A stretch of DNA of 64,000 bases from Methylobacterium gregans (GCF_022179245.1 NZ_BPQM01000052.1:23457-87456); one strand, 5' to 3'. Positions 1-10,342 are shown, counted from the stretch's first letter. Translations and numbers: made by a program. Notes: generated by a model from the letters alone, not told the origin.

Positions 1-3000
1 AACGCCGACATCGCCGGCATGATCCAGCGTGGCATCGGCCCGGATGACGGGCGTCTCGGCAGCTTCTTCGCCGAGTGCCGGCGCTTCACCGAACCGAACC
101 TGCGGCAGGGCTTCAGCTGCACCACGTCCGATGAGAACGGCTGGTCGGTCTCGACCACCTGCAATCAGTCCTTCGCCTACCGCGACGCGAGCAACCGCAT
201 CCTGGCGGTCGAGCCACGCGAGGCGATCGAGCTGCACTTCTCGGGCACCCGCATCATCGTCGCCGACGTCGAGACCGGCGAGGCACGAGAGCTGCGTCAG
301 GCGCGGGCCGAGGCTCAGGGCCGAGCCGAGCAGCTTCAGGTACTCAAGACCACGCTCGCCAACTACCAGCGCGACGCCTCGCCCGTCGTGCGTTCGGAGG
401 CTGCGCGGATCCAGAGCCGGATCGAGCAGCAACTCGCCGCCCGTACCGGCCCATCCGCGCCCGATACGGACACGATCAGCCGGGAGGTCGGTGGGCTCGG
501 TGCGTTGTCTCAGACCGAGGCCGCGCGTCTGTCCGCGCTCGATCGGATGGGTAGCCTGCGCGCGCAGGCCGAGGCGCGCACCAAGACCGAGACTTCGGAG
601 GGGCTGAAGAAGCGGCTCGCCGACCTGCGCAGGGAGGCCGCCGCCGTGTCCGAGCCCCCGCGCACCGCCTCGCTGCCGAAGCCGTTGGCGTCGACCCGCG
701 ATCTCGGGCCGTCCTTCGACTGCGAGAAGGCCAACACCCCGCTGCCGATCCTGATCTGCGAGGATGCCGGTCTGCGCCGCATTGATCTCGAGATGGCCCG
801 GCCCTTCTACGCACTGCGCCACCTCAAGCCCGATGCTGGCGCGGAGCTGAAGGCGGAGTCGAACGACTTGGTCGAGCGCACGCTCAAGACCTGCCGCATC
901 CCGGAGACCGGCAAGGTCACGGCGGCTCTGCGCGCCCGCGCCGTCCCCTGCATCGCTGCGGCCTACCAGCGCCAGAAGGAAGCTTGGGCAGCGCGCGTCG
1001 GACGCGATGGTCCCCCTGCGGCACGCCAGGAGATCGGGCGGCCGATCGAGGACCATGTCCGCCTGCAAGAGGCCCTACGCACAGGTGGCTATCTTGCGGC
1101 TGATGCGATCGCCGATGGCGTCTACGGCGGCGTGACGCGGCGGGCGATCACGAGCTTCGCGGATGCCCAGGGCTTCGCCGGCGATGGCTTTCTCGGAACC
1201 GGCCTCGCCGACCGGCTCGGGCGCGGTCAGAGTGTTGGCCCGAGCCTCGCCGTGGTGACGGATGCCGGCCTGCCCGCCCGCATCGAGGCCGTCGCGCGGC
1301 GCTACGAGGCCTATCTCGGTGACCTCGGGGGCGAAGAACGGGACCGCAGCTCCCGCCTCCAGGCGCAGCGCCGGCTCGACGAACAACGCAAGCGTATCGA
1401 GGCCCTGCTGGCCGGCCCGGTACCGGAGGACCTGCGAACCGAACTGGCTCCGCTGCTCAAACAGTCGGAAGGGGCTTCGCCGCAGGAACTGCCGCGTGTC
1501 GTGGAGACCATCGAGCGGCGCTTTGCGCAGATCGAACCACGCGTGCGCGAGGCCGAGGCGGTGCAGCGCGCCGTCACCGACAAGAACCGCTTCCTCGTAG
1601 AGGGCGATCCCAGCGACATCCTGCTCCTCTACAACAGCTCGCCGCGGGCGGGCGCGGTCGTTCGCGGCCTCGACGGCAACCTCGTCTTCGATCCTGAACG
1701 CACGCTGGCCTGCGCCCTGCCGGACGCGCCGGCCGACCGGATCGCCCTCGAACAGCTCGTCGCTAGGCTGCGTAGCCTCGGTGCCCCGGTCCGGGAGACG
1801 CTGCCCCGCTGCACCAGCGCACAGCAGCTGAACGCCGACCTGCTAGCCCTCGAGCGCGGCGCGCTACGTGCGCAGTCCGGGCTGTTCGGCACCATCGCCT
1901 CGGCGGTCGATACAGGCGTTTACGCGCTCGCCGGGACGGTGCTGAAGTCCGACATCGAGGCCGCGCGCCAGCAAGAGGGCATCCGCGCGGCGGAAGCCGA
2001 GAGCGAGGTCTCGCGCGGGACCTCGGAGGGCTTGGCCGTGCTCGCCTTCGGCACCGGCTCGCGCACGGTCTGCCGAGTGGCGGCTGGGGACAAGGCGCTG
2101 CACGACCGTCTCTTGGAGCCCTACGAGGCCCTGCTGAAGGCGGAACTCGGCGGCGCGACCACCGTGGTGGCGGCGAGTGCCGACGGAGCCTTTCTGTCGG
2201 TCAAGCGCGGTCAGTGCGGGGCTGTCTACGGCAGTGCCAAGGATCTCGCGCCCCTGGTGAAGGGGCTGACCCGCGACGGCGTCAGCTTCCGCTATTTGCC
2301 GATCTGGATCGCGCCCGAGATCGCCGCCAAGGCGCAGGCAACGCTGGCGGAGCAGGGCGACGCCAAGCGCCGCGCGCGCGAAGCAGAGGAGCGCCAGCGC
2401 GAGCGCGACCAGGCGGAGAACCGGCGCGCGGCTCTCGTCGAGCGCCTGAAGCGCGACGCGGCCGAGGCCGAGACCACCCTGAAGGGCGGCATCCCGCAGG
2501 ATCTCCAGACCTTCCTATCCGGCTTCGTCGCCGATGTGACCGGGATCGCGCCGGACACCTCTGATGAGCGCCTGAAGGAGCTCGCCGACGCCTACGCCAG
2601 CAAGCGCGCCCGCATCGATGCGGCGGCGCGGCTCGCCCGGGCTGTCACGGCCAAGAGCCGCTTCCTGATTGAGGGTGGGCGCGGCGACCTGATCGTGCTC
2701 TACAACGACAGCGGCAAGGCTCCCTCCGTCGTGCGCAATCTGCGCGGCGAGCTGGTATTCGAGGATGGTCGTGGGGCCGCCTGCCTGTACCACGCGCCTC
2801 TGTCGGACGTGTTCCTGAACCGGCAGATCCGCGACCGGAGCGCGGCGCTCGGAGCCAAGCTCGATCTGCCGCTCGCAGCCTGCGGGCCGAACAATCTCGC
2901 CAAGCAGGACCTGATCTTCGCCGAGCGCGAGCGCCTGCTGCGCGAGCCGGTCGACCGGGTGATCACCTTGGTGGAGGCGGTCAACGGCAGCCTGTTCGCT

Positions 3001-3972
3001 CGGCTCGCCGTCGTCGATGCGGCCGCCCTGGCCTCCGCGCGGCAGGCTGAGGCGGCCAAGGCCAACGAGGTCGAGGCGCTGGTGCGTGAGCGCAAGGGTG
3101 AGGGCTTCGGTGTCATCGTGGTGCCGAACGCATCGAGCGTGCTCTGCCGGGTCGCGCCCGATAAGACCGAGGCGCACGCGTCCATCCTCGCTCGGCTCTC
3201 GGATCGGCTCGGCGACGAGCTGCCGGGCCAACCTGTCGTCGCGCCGACCTCGGCGGATGGGGCCTTCATCGCGGTCAAGCGCGGCGAGTGCGGCGCGGTC
3301 TACGCGGCGTCCGCCGATCTCGCCACGATCACCGAGGCCATGACCCGGGACGGCATCAACCACCGCTACCTCCCCCTATGGATCGAGCCCGCCGAAGTCG
3401 CGACCACGCAGACCGAGATCGACGCGAGCAAGACCCGCAGCGTCGAGGAGCAGTTCAAGCGTCAGCGCGAGCTGGAGGAGCGCAGTAAGCTCGACCGTGA
3501 GAAGGAGAAGGAGGAGAGCGCCCGGCGCGAGACGCGCGAGCGAGCCTTGCGCGCCCAGTGGGGCGAGCGGGCGCGCTTCTTCGAGCAGGCGCTCGGCGAG
3601 GAGGTGCAAGCCTTTGCCACCGGCGACCGCCCGGTCGGGTTCACGGATCGCTACCCGGGACCCGCCCGTCACTATCAGGCTCAGCGCGACGACCGCTGGG
3701 AGTTCATGTCGGCCGAAACGCAGATCCTCGACTACGGCACCGCCCTCTACAAGGAGCGCCCGCTCGAGACGGCCCTGGCGACCACACGGATCAAGATGCG
3801 CAACCGCATCAGGGGCGAGTATCAGGACGTTTGCTACGTGACCGGCTACGTCAACGACGCTGAGTTCGGTGTCATCCGGGATCCTTTCGGGGAGACCTGC
3901 GACGAGGTCGGACCCAAGCTCGCCCGCTACAAGCAGGGCGAGCGCTTCTCGAGCCGGTGGATCGCACAGTGA
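1..3972 (+). CDS. Large LprI-like/peptidoglycan-binding-like protein with internal duplication, 5' partial
   Basis: The frame is open from base 1, so the true start and any signal peptide lie outside the window; the first in-window ATG is at 19 (1,317 residues from there). Visible segments, numbered from that Met: a Cys-containing N-terminus, a Glu/Arg/Ala-rich coiled coil (about 85-220), an LprI/DUF1311-like stretch around 232-310 (SFDCEKA, ICEDAGL, then a Cys-bearing helix), a peptidoglycan-binding-like stretch around 340-398 (RLQEAL...GVYGGVTRRAI), and two homologous blocks of about 260 residues (about 514-774 and 868-1128) separated by coiled coil. Both blocks carry RFL(V/I)EG, LLLYN/IVLYN, SADGAF, VKRG(Q/E)CGAVY and RYLP(I/L)WI. 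It ends by a GTGA overlap with the helicase-nuclease gene, implying translational coupling. The domain names are my reading and no function is known. LprI and peptidoglycan-binding folds are usually envelope domains, which is odd beside a cytosolic helicase. Confidence 0.8.
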   Translation, partial: NADIAGMIQRGIGPDDGRLGSFFAECRRFTEPNLRQGFSCTTSDENGWSVSTTCNQSFAYRDASNRILAVEPREAIELHFSGTRIIVADVETGEARELRQARAEAQGRAEQLQVLKTTLANYQRDASPVVRSEAARIQSRIEQQLAARTGPSAPDTDTISREVGGLGALSQTEAARLSALDRMGSLRAQAEARTKTETSEGLKKRLADLRREAAAVSEPPRTASLPKPLASTRDLGPSFDCEKANTPLPILICEDAGLRRIDLEMARPFYALRHLKPDAGAELKAESNDLVERTLKTCRIPETGKVTAALRARAVPCIAAAYQRQKEAWAARVGRDGPPAARQEIGRPIEDHVRLQEALRTGGYLAADAIADGVYGGVTRRAITSFADAQGFAGDGFLGTGLADRLGRGQSVGPSLAVVTDAGLPARIEAVARRYEAYLGDLGGEERDRSSRLQAQRRLDEQRKRIEALLAGPVPEDLRTELAPLLKQSEGASPQELPRVVETIERRFAQIEPRVREAEAVQRAVTDKNRFLVEGDPSDILLLYNSSPRAGAVVRGLDGNLVFDPERTLACALPDAPADRIALEQLVARLRSLGAPVRETLPRCTSAQQLNADLLALERGALRAQSGLFGTIASAVDTGVYALAGTVLKSDIEAARQQEGIRAAEAESEVSRGTSEGLAVLAFGTGSRTVCRVAAGDKALHDRLLEPYEALLKAELGGATTVVAASADGAFLSVKRGQCGAVYGSAKDLAPLVKGLTRDGVSFRYLPIWIAPEIAAKAQATLAEQGDAKRRAREAEERQRERDQAENRRAALVERLKRDAAEAETTLKGGIPQDLQTFLSGFVADVTGIAPDTSDERLKELADAYASKRARIDAAARLARAVTAKSRFLIEGGRGDLIVLYNDSGKAPSVVRNLRGELVFEDGRGAACLYHAPLSDVFLNRQIRDRSAALGAKLDLPLAACGPNNLAKQDLIFAERERLLREPVDRVITLVEAVNGSLFARLAVVDAAALASARQAEAAKANEVEALVRERKGEGFGVIVVPNASSVLCRVAPDKTEAHASILARLSDRLGDELPGQPVVAPTSADGAFIAVKRGECGAVYAASADLATITEAMTRDGINHRYLPLWIEPAEVATTQTEIDASKTRSVEEQFKRQRELEERSKLDREKEKEESARRETRERALRAQWGERARFFEQALGEEVQAFATGDRPVGFTDRYPGPARHYQAQRDDRWEFMSAETQILDYGTALYKERPLETALATTRIKMRNRIRGEYQDVCYVTGYVNDAEFGVIRDPFGETCDEVGPKLARYKQGERFSSRWIAQ

Positions 3973-6900
3973 GCAGCGAGACGATCGAGCCCGTCGCTGA
4001 GATCGACGCCCAGGATGCCGTGCGGGTCGCGTGCACGGCGACGGAGCATGTCAGCCTCGCCTACTACGAGAACGCGATCCCGGTGATCCGCGAGATTGTG
4101 GTCGCGAACCCGTCCGACGACGACCTCGTCGATCTCCGGGTGCGGATCGAGAGCCGGCCGGCCGTCGTCCACCCGCTGACCCTGCGCATCGACCGTGTCC
4201 CGGCCGGCTCAAACCATCACATCGAGACGCCCGATATCCGGCTTGATGCGGCGCTACTCTCCGGCTTCACCGAGGCGAGCCGCCTCGAACTGACGAGCAT
4301 CCTGGAGGATGCGGGCGGCGAACGCGCCCGGAGCGTGGCGGAGATCCGCCTGCTGCCGCCATCGCAATGGGGCGGCGGCCGGAGCGCCCCGGAACTGCTT
4401 GCCGCCTTCGTCCGGCCGAACGATCCAGCCGTCGACATCGTGCTGCGGGATGCTGCGACGAAGCTCGGTGAGGCCGGACGCGAGACCGGCCTGAACGGCT
4501 ACAGCGCGCGGAAGAAGGCCCGCACCTGGGAACTCGCCGAGGCGATCTGGGCGGCCGTCGCCGACCGGCGCATCGCCTACGTCTTGCCTCCGGCGAGCTT
4601 CGAACAGACCGGCCAAAAGGTGCGCGGTCCGAGCGAGGTCTTGGAGCGCAAGGTCGGCACCTGCCTCGACCTCTCGCTTCTCTACGCCGCCTGCCTGGAG
4701 CAAGCGGGCTTGAACCCGGTCCTGGTGCTGACGCAGGGCCACGCCTTCGTCGGTCTGTGGCTGCAGGACGAGGATTTCGCGAGCGCCGCCGTCGACGACA
4801 TGCAGCTCCTGCGCAAGCGCCGGGACCTGCAGGACTTTGTCCTCGTCGAGACGACATTGCTGACCCACAACCCGCCGGCGGCGTTCAAGGTCGCGACGAC
4901 ACAGGGCAGTGCCCAGGTCGAGGACAGCGCGCCCGCCCCACTCGAAGTCGCAATCGATGTTCGGCGCTGCCGGCGGCGCGGCATCCGCCCCATGGATCTT
5001 GGTGAGGGCAGGCCGGCAGACCTCGCCCCCGCGCCGACGGCACCGCTCAACCAAGCGCTCTCCGCGCCGCCCAGCTTCGACGAGGAGGCGCGACCGCCCG
5101 CCGATGAGGCCCCAGAGACTCCGGTCGGTCGAATGGAGCGCTGGAAGCGCAAGCTTCTCGACCTGACGCTCCGCAACAAGCTCTTGAACTTCAAGCCCGG
5201 CAAGGGCTCGGTCGTGCTCGAATGCGTCTCGCCTGGGGCCCTGGAGGACGGGCTCGCGGCGGGACAGGAATTCCGATTGAAGCCCGTCTCCGACGTGCTG
5301 AGCGGGGCCGACGAGCGCAGCGCCGACCTCTACGCCCGCCGGCATCACGACGACGGTCGGCGCAGCTATCTCGAGGCGGCGCTCGCCCGGCGGGAGATCT
5401 ACACGACCTCGACCGAGGCCGAGCTCGACCGCCGCCTGCTCGATCTCTTTCGCCTCGCCCGCAACGGCTTCGAGGAAGGTGGAGCCAACATCCTCTACCT
5501 CGCGATCGGCTTCCTCTCGTGGACCCGCAAGGAGGGCGAGGCCGCCTATCGCGCCCCGCTCCTGCTGGTGCCAGTCTCGTTGAAGCGCTCCAGCGTGCGC
5601 GCGGGCTTCCGCCTGGCGCTGCACGACGACGAGGTGCGGATCAACCCGACCCTGCTGGAGATGCTGCGCGAGGACTTTCGGCTGCGCATGCCGGAGTTCG
5701 AGGGGGATCTGCCGCGGGACGCCTCCGGCATCGACGTCGACGCCATCTTCAAGATCGTGCGCGCGCACGTGCGCGACCTTCGCGGCTGGGAGGTGGTGCC
5801 GGATGTCGTGCTTTCGGCCTTCTCCTTCACCAAGTACCTGATGTGGAAGGACTTGGTCGACCGCGCTGAGGTGCTCAAGCGCAACCCGGTGGTGCGCCAC
5901 CTCATCGACACGCCGAAGCATTCCTACGGCGACGGGACGCCCTTCCCCGAGCCCGCGCGCCTCGATCGCGAGTATCCGCCCAAGACCGTGTTCGCGCCGC
6001 TCTCAGCCGATTCGTCCCAGCTTTCCGCCGTGCTGGCCGCCGCCCAGGGCAAGGACTTCGTGCTGTTTGGGCCGCCCGGTACCGGCAAGAGCCAGACGAT
6101 CGGCAACATGATCGCACAGTGCCTCGCGCAGGGCCGCACGGTGCTGTTCGTCTCGCAGAAGACGGCCGCGCTCGAGGTGGTGCAGCGCCGGCTGCAGGAG
6201 ATCGGCCTCGGCGACTACTGCCTGGAAGTGCACTCGACCAAAGCGCAAAAATCGGCCGTGCTCGGCCAGCTGCGCAAGGCTTGGCACGAGCGCACCACGC
6301 CCTCGCAGGGCACCTGGGACGCGGCGACGAGCGAGCTCGCGAGCCTCCGCGAGGAACTGAACGGCCTCGTGAACGCGCTGCATCGACGGCGTGAGAACGG
6401 TCTGTCCGCATACGAAGCCTTCGGACGCGTGATCGCGGCCGGTGGCGGCGACCCCGGGCTCGTGCTCGCTTGGCCGGACCATCTCGCGCACGGCGCGGAG
6501 ACGCTCGCGACGCTCCGTGCGGGTTGCCGGGAACTGCGCCCGGTTCTTTCCTCGGTGGGCTCCCTCGTCGACCATCCGCTGCAGGGTGTCGAGGCCACCC
6601 AGTGGTCGCCGGTCTGGCGCGACGACATGGGAGCCGCGATCCGAGCCGGCACCGACGCCCTGTCGGCGCTCCGCGTCAGCGGCCAAGCCTTCGCCGACGC
6701 GATCGGCCTGCCCACCCTGCTCGCGACCTACGCCGGCACACGCGGGCTCACGGTGCTCGGCAACTATCTCGTCCGGCCCGATGCCCGCTGCGGTGCCGCC
6801 TTCCTGGCCGATGGCTCCGGCGACCTGCGCCGGGCCGTGGCCGCGCGCGAGCGCTTCCAGGCGACGCAGGCCGAACTCCTCGGTCGCCTCTCTGGCCGGT

Positions 6901-9900
6901 ACCGGCCAGGCATCCTCGACCAGAACCTTGCCGGTCTCCTCGCGGAGTGGGTCGCCGCCCAAGGATCCAATTTCCTGGTTCGCGGCGGCCGGCTCAAGCG
7001 CGTGCTGCTGCAGGTCCAGCCTTACGCCGAGGGCACACTGCCGGAGGATATCGGGCCAGATCTGACCGGTCTGATCGAAGTCGCCCGGCACGTGAAGGCG
7101 GGCTGCCTGGAGGAACTCGTCCTTGCTCGGCTGGGGCTGCCCTGGAGCAACCCGGAGATGCCGGCGGCCGAGTTCCAGCCGGCCATCACCTGGGCCGAGA
7201 AGGTCGAACAACTCCTCGACATCCTCGGACCGCTCTCGCTTGGCATCGACGGCCTACGCGACCACCTTGTGCAACTCGTCGAGCGACAGGCGCGGGCGCT
7301 GGCTGAGGGCGGTCGCATCGCGCAGGCCTACGCCGCCTTCGCGCAGGATCGTGCGCGCGCCACTGAGGCGATGAAGGCACTCGGCCAGCTCGCTGGGCGC
7401 GCTGACCCTGAGGAGCCATTGGCGGCAGAGGCCGACTGGATCGAGCGCAGCATCGCGCTGGCGCAACGTTGGTCCTCTGGGCTCACCCGGGCCCAGGGCT
7501 GGTGCGCGTGGCAGGCGGTCGCGCAGAATGCGCGGGGTAGCGGCCTCACCCCGCTGATCGAGGCATTGGAGGGGGGGCGCGTCGCTCCCGACCGGGCGGA
7601 GGCGGCGTTCGAGACCGCCTATGCGCGCTGGTGGATCGATCGCGTCGTCAGCCACGACCCGGTGCTGCGCCGCTTCCTGCCGGAGCGCCACGAGGACACG
7701 ATCGCCCGCTTCCGCGCGGCGGACCGGCGCGTCACCGAGCTCTCGAAGCAGGTCGTGCGCTCGCGCCTCGGCGGCGGCATCCCCGGGCCGACCGCCTTCG
7801 GGGCCGATCCGGAATGGGGTACGCTCTCGCACGAGCTGACGAAGAAGACGCAGCACATGCCGCTGCGCAAGCTCTTCGGCCGGATGCCGACGGCGCTGAC
7901 CAAGCTCACCCCCTGCGTGATGATGAGCCCGCTCTCGATCGCGCAGTACCTGCCGCCCGAGAAGGAGCCGTTCGACGTCGTCATCTTCGACGAGGCCTCG
8001 CAAATCTCGCCCTGGGACGCTGTCGGGGCGATTGCGCGGGGCAAGCAGGTGGTGATCGTAGGCGACCCCGAGCAGTTGCCGCCGACCAATGTCGGCGACC
8101 GCGGCGTCGATGACATCGAGGACGGCAGCGACGTCTCGGACCAGGAGTCCATCCTCGACGAGTGCCTCGCGGCCAACATCCCGCGGCGGAATCTCGACTG
8201 GCACTACCGCAGCCGGCACGAGAGCCTGATCGCCTTCTCGAACGCGCACTACTACGGCGGCCGGCTCGTCACCTTCCCGTCGCCGGTGACCGACGACCGA
8301 GCCGTGCGGCTGACCCTCGTGCCCGACGGCGTCTACGAGCGCGGCTCGGGGCGCGTGAACCGGCCCGAGGCTAGGGCCGTCGTCGCCGAGATCGTGCGTC
8401 GCCTTCGCGAGCCAGGCTTCGCGCAGGAGCGCCGCTCGCTTGGCATCGTCACCTTCAACGGCGAGCAGCAGCGCCTGATCGAGAACCTGCTCGACGAGCA
8501 GCGGCGATCGTACCCGGAACTGGAGCCATTCTTCGACAGGGACCGCTGGCACGAGCCGGTCTTCGTGAAGAACCTGGAGAATGTGCAGGGCGACGAGCGC
8601 GACACGATCATCTTCTCGGTCGCCGTCGGCCCGGATCAGACGGGGCGGCCGGTCAGCACCGTGTCCTCGCTCAACAAGGACGGCGGCTACCGCCGCCTGA
8701 ACGTGGCCATCACCCGTGCCCGGCGCGAGCTCGTGGTGTTCGCCTCGCTCCGGCCCGAGCAGATCGACCTCGGCCGCACGCGGGCGCGCGGCGTGCGCGA
8801 CTTTAAGCACTTCCTTGAATTCGCTGACCGCGGCGCGCGGGCGCTCGCCGAGGCCTTCGCGCCCACCGGCGGCGACGTCGAATCACCTTTCGAGGCGGCC
8901 GTGCTGGCTGCGCTTCAGGCGAAGGGCTGGACCGTGCACACGCAGATCGGCGTGTCGGGCTTCCGGGTCGACCTTGGGGTCGTGCATCCGGACGCCCCTG
9001 GCCGCTACCTTGCTGGGGTCGAGTGCGATGGCGCGACTTATCACAGCTCGGCCACGGCACGTGACCGCGATCGCCTGCGCGAGCACGTTCTGACCGATCT
9101 CGGCTGGCGCATCCGGCGGGTCTGGAGCACCGAGTGGTGGATGGACGCAGAGGGCGCGCTCGCCAAGCTCGACCAGCGTCTGCGCGAGGATCTGGAGCAG
9201 GATCGCACGCGGGCCGCCGAAGCGGCCCAAGCCGATGCGTCCACTACGCCTGCTACCCCAGAGCCGAACAACCCCGAACCTGCCGACGAGACGCCGTCTG
9301 CCGTACCCGTTGCGGAAGCTCCACCGGAGCCAGCGAACGATCCCCAGGCTCCTGAGGAGCCAGCCTTGCAGCGCCTCTACGCGGATCAGGTCACGCTTCA
9401 GGAGAACCCTACTCCCGCGGTCGAGACCCCTCAGGATGCGCAGGGTTATAGGACCGCCGATCTTGCGGACCTCGGCCTACCGATCGAACCTGCCCGCTTC
9501 TACGACGCCTCCTACCGCACCGTGCTGCGGGCCTTAGTGGAGCATGTGGCCACTGTGGAGGGCCCCATCTACGAGGATGTCCTGCTCCGACGCATCGCAC
9601 GCGCTCACGGATTGCAGCGCGTCGGCCCGCTCATTCGCGAAGCCGTCCTGGACCAGATTGGCCCTGCTATCGCGCGAAGCGAGGATGACGGCCGGACAGT
9701 CCTGTGGCCGCCTGACACGCGGCCGCAGGTGAGTTGTGCTCACCGGGCGGCCGACTCCAGCGTCCGCAGTCATGCTGACACGCCGATGCCTGAGCTCGTC
9801 GGTCTCGCGCGGACACTGCGCTCCGATGCTTCGGAAACCGAGCGCGTCCGTCTGATGGCGCAGAAGATGGGCCTTTCCCGGATTGAGGCGGCAGCGCGGG

Positions 9901-9947
9901 CGCGGTTCGAGCGCGCCAGTGTCCATGCCCGGAACAACGCGACGTGA
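3969..9947 (+). CDS. DUF4011-helicase-Vsr-like nuclease-DUF3320 protein (Hhe-like)
   Basis: I chose the GTG at 3969 because it overlaps the upstream TGA as GTGA; a GTG at 3957 would add four residues. The protein has 1,992 residues. Domains in order: a transglutaminase-like segment (Cys232 in KVGTCLD, His258 in TQGHAF); DUF4011 from about 389 (ERWKRKLLDLTLRNKLLNF); SF1-type helicase with Walker A GPPGTGKS (701-708), Walker B IFDEAS (Asp1341-Glu1342), a GDPEQLPPT motif and a late NVAITRARREL motif; a Vsr/MTES_1575-like nuclease (about 1638-1730) with VECDGATYH, RDRDR and RVWSTEWW; a Pro/Glu-rich linker; and a DUF3320-like domain (about 1840-1905). This architecture matches, from memory, proteins called Hhe that protect bacteria against phage. 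A role as ATP-driven DNA translocase/nuclease in defence is inferred. All visible motifs are intact. The linked gene 1 is not part of the Hhe system I remember. Confidence 0.88.
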   Translation: MSSETIEPVAEIDAQDAVRVACTATEHVSLAYYENAIPVIREIVVANPSDDDLVDLRVRIESRPAVVHPLTLRIDRVPAGSNHHIETPDIRLDAALLSGFTEASRLELTSILEDAGGERARSVAEIRLLPPSQWGGGRSAPELLAAFVRPNDPAVDIVLRDAATKLGEAGRETGLNGYSARKKARTWELAEAIWAAVADRRIAYVLPPASFEQTGQKVRGPSEVLERKVGTCLDLSLLYAACLEQAGLNPVLVLTQGHAFVGLWLQDEDFASAAVDDMQLLRKRRDLQDFVLVETTLLTHNPPAAFKVATTQGSAQVEDSAPAPLEVAIDVRRCRRRGIRPMDLGEGRPADLAPAPTAPLNQALSAPPSFDEEARPPADEAPETPVGRMERWKRKLLDLTLRNKLLNFKPGKGSVVLECVSPGALEDGLAAGQEFRLKPVSDVLSGADERSADLYARRHHDDGRRSYLEAALARREIYTTSTEAELDRRLLDLFRLARNGFEEGGANILYLAIGFLSWTRKEGEAAYRAPLLLVPVSLKRSSVRAGFRLALHDDEVRINPTLLEMLREDFRLRMPEFEGDLPRDASGIDVDAIFKIVRAHVRDLRGWEVVPDVVLSAFSFTKYLMWKDLVDRAEVLKRNPVVRHLIDTPKHSYGDGTPFPEPARLDREYPPKTVFAPLSADSSQLSAVLAAAQGKDFVLFGPPGTGKSQTIGNMIAQCLAQGRTVLFVSQKTAALEVVQRRLQEIGLGDYCLEVHSTKAQKSAVLGQLRKAWHERTTPSQGTWDAATSELASLREELNGLVNALHRRRENGLSAYEAFGRVIAAGGGDPGLVLAWPDHLAHGAETLATLRAGCRELRPVLSSVGSLVDHPLQGVEATQWSPVWRDDMGAAIRAGTDALSALRVSGQAFADAIGLPTLLATYAGTRGLTVLGNYLVRPDARCGAAFLADGSGDLRRAVAARERFQATQAELLGRLSGRYRPGILDQNLAGLLAEWVAAQGSNFLVRGGRLKRVLLQVQPYAEGTLPEDIGPDLTGLIEVARHVKAGCLEELVLARLGLPWSNPEMPAAEFQPAITWAEKVEQLLDILGPLSLGIDGLRDHLVQLVERQARALAEGGRIAQAYAAFAQDRARATEAMKALGQLAGRADPEEPLAAEADWIERSIALAQRWSSGLTRAQGWCAWQAVAQNARGSGLTPLIEALEGGRVAPDRAEAAFETAYARWWIDRVVSHDPVLRRFLPERHEDTIARFRAADRRVTELSKQVVRSRLGGGIPGPTAFGADPEWGTLSHELTKKTQHMPLRKLFGRMPTALTKLTPCVMMSPLSIAQYLPPEKEPFDVVIFDEASQISPWDAVGAIARGKQVVIVGDPEQLPPTNVGDRGVDDIEDGSDVSDQESILDECLAANIPRRNLDWHYRSRHESLIAFSNAHYYGGRLVTFPSPVTDDRAVRLTLVPDGVYERGSGRVNRPEARAVVAEIVRRLREPGFAQERRSLGIVTFNGEQQRLIENLLDEQRRSYPELEPFFDRDRWHEPVFVKNLENVQGDERDTIIFSVAVGPDQTGRPVSTVSSLNKDGGYRRLNVAITRARRELVVFASLRPEQIDLGRTRARGVRDFKHFLEFADRGARALAEAFAPTGGDVESPFEAAVLAALQAKGWTVHTQIGVSGFRVDLGVVHPDAPGRYLAGVECDGATYHSSATARDRDRLREHVLTDLGWRIRRVWSTEWWMDAEGALAKLDQRLREDLEQDRTRAAEAAQADASTTPATPEPNNPEPADETPSAVPVAEAPPEPANDPQAPEEPALQRLYADQVTLQENPTPAVETPQDAQGYRTADLADLGLPIEPARFYDASYRTVLRALVEHVATVEGPIYEDVLLRRIARAHGLQRVGPLIREAVLDQIGPAIARSEDDGRTVLWPPDTRPQVSCAHRAADSSVRSHADTPMPELVGLARTLRSDASETERVRLMAQKMGLSRIEAAARARFERASVHARNNAT

Positions 9948-10342
9948 GGTGCCGCCGATCGAAGACGCTACTCAGACTCGCGACGCGGACTGCAGTAGCC
10001 TCTCGCGTGGCTCAGTCTGAGGTATTGGTCAGGGTTAGTTATGGCGCAAAACGATCTCTGCTGAAGTCGAGCTCGCTTGAGAGATCATCTCTAGTCGTGC
10101 CTATCCCGAATCTCGACATCCTGGTCGAGCGCAACCGGGGCGGTAATGCCCAAGTTGGGATCAACGCGGCGCGAGGCTACACGCTCGCGCCGCCACGCGG
10201 CACGGCAAGGATCTCGACTGATGCGCCGCCGATATCGATTTTGCAGGCTGGCGGGTCAGGGTGCGAGCTTGATGAGACCGCCGTCTGGTTGCGACTGTGC
10301 AACGCGAGTTGATCTCTTTCTTCGGCAGCCCTTCAGGCTGCA
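9948..10342. other. Intergenic, no convincing gene
   Basis: No reading frame here has a recognisable product. A GTG at 9944 overlaps the helicase stop as GTGA and opens 122 codons on the plus strand, but the translation lacks a clear fold signature and its composition is atypical, so it is not called. Confidence 0.4.

Noticed and set aside
9944..10312. 122-codon plus frame overlapping the helicase stop by GTGA as a third operon gene
   Set aside because: The overlap is suggestive, but the translation has no recognisable domain, unusual composition and no supporting downstream signal.
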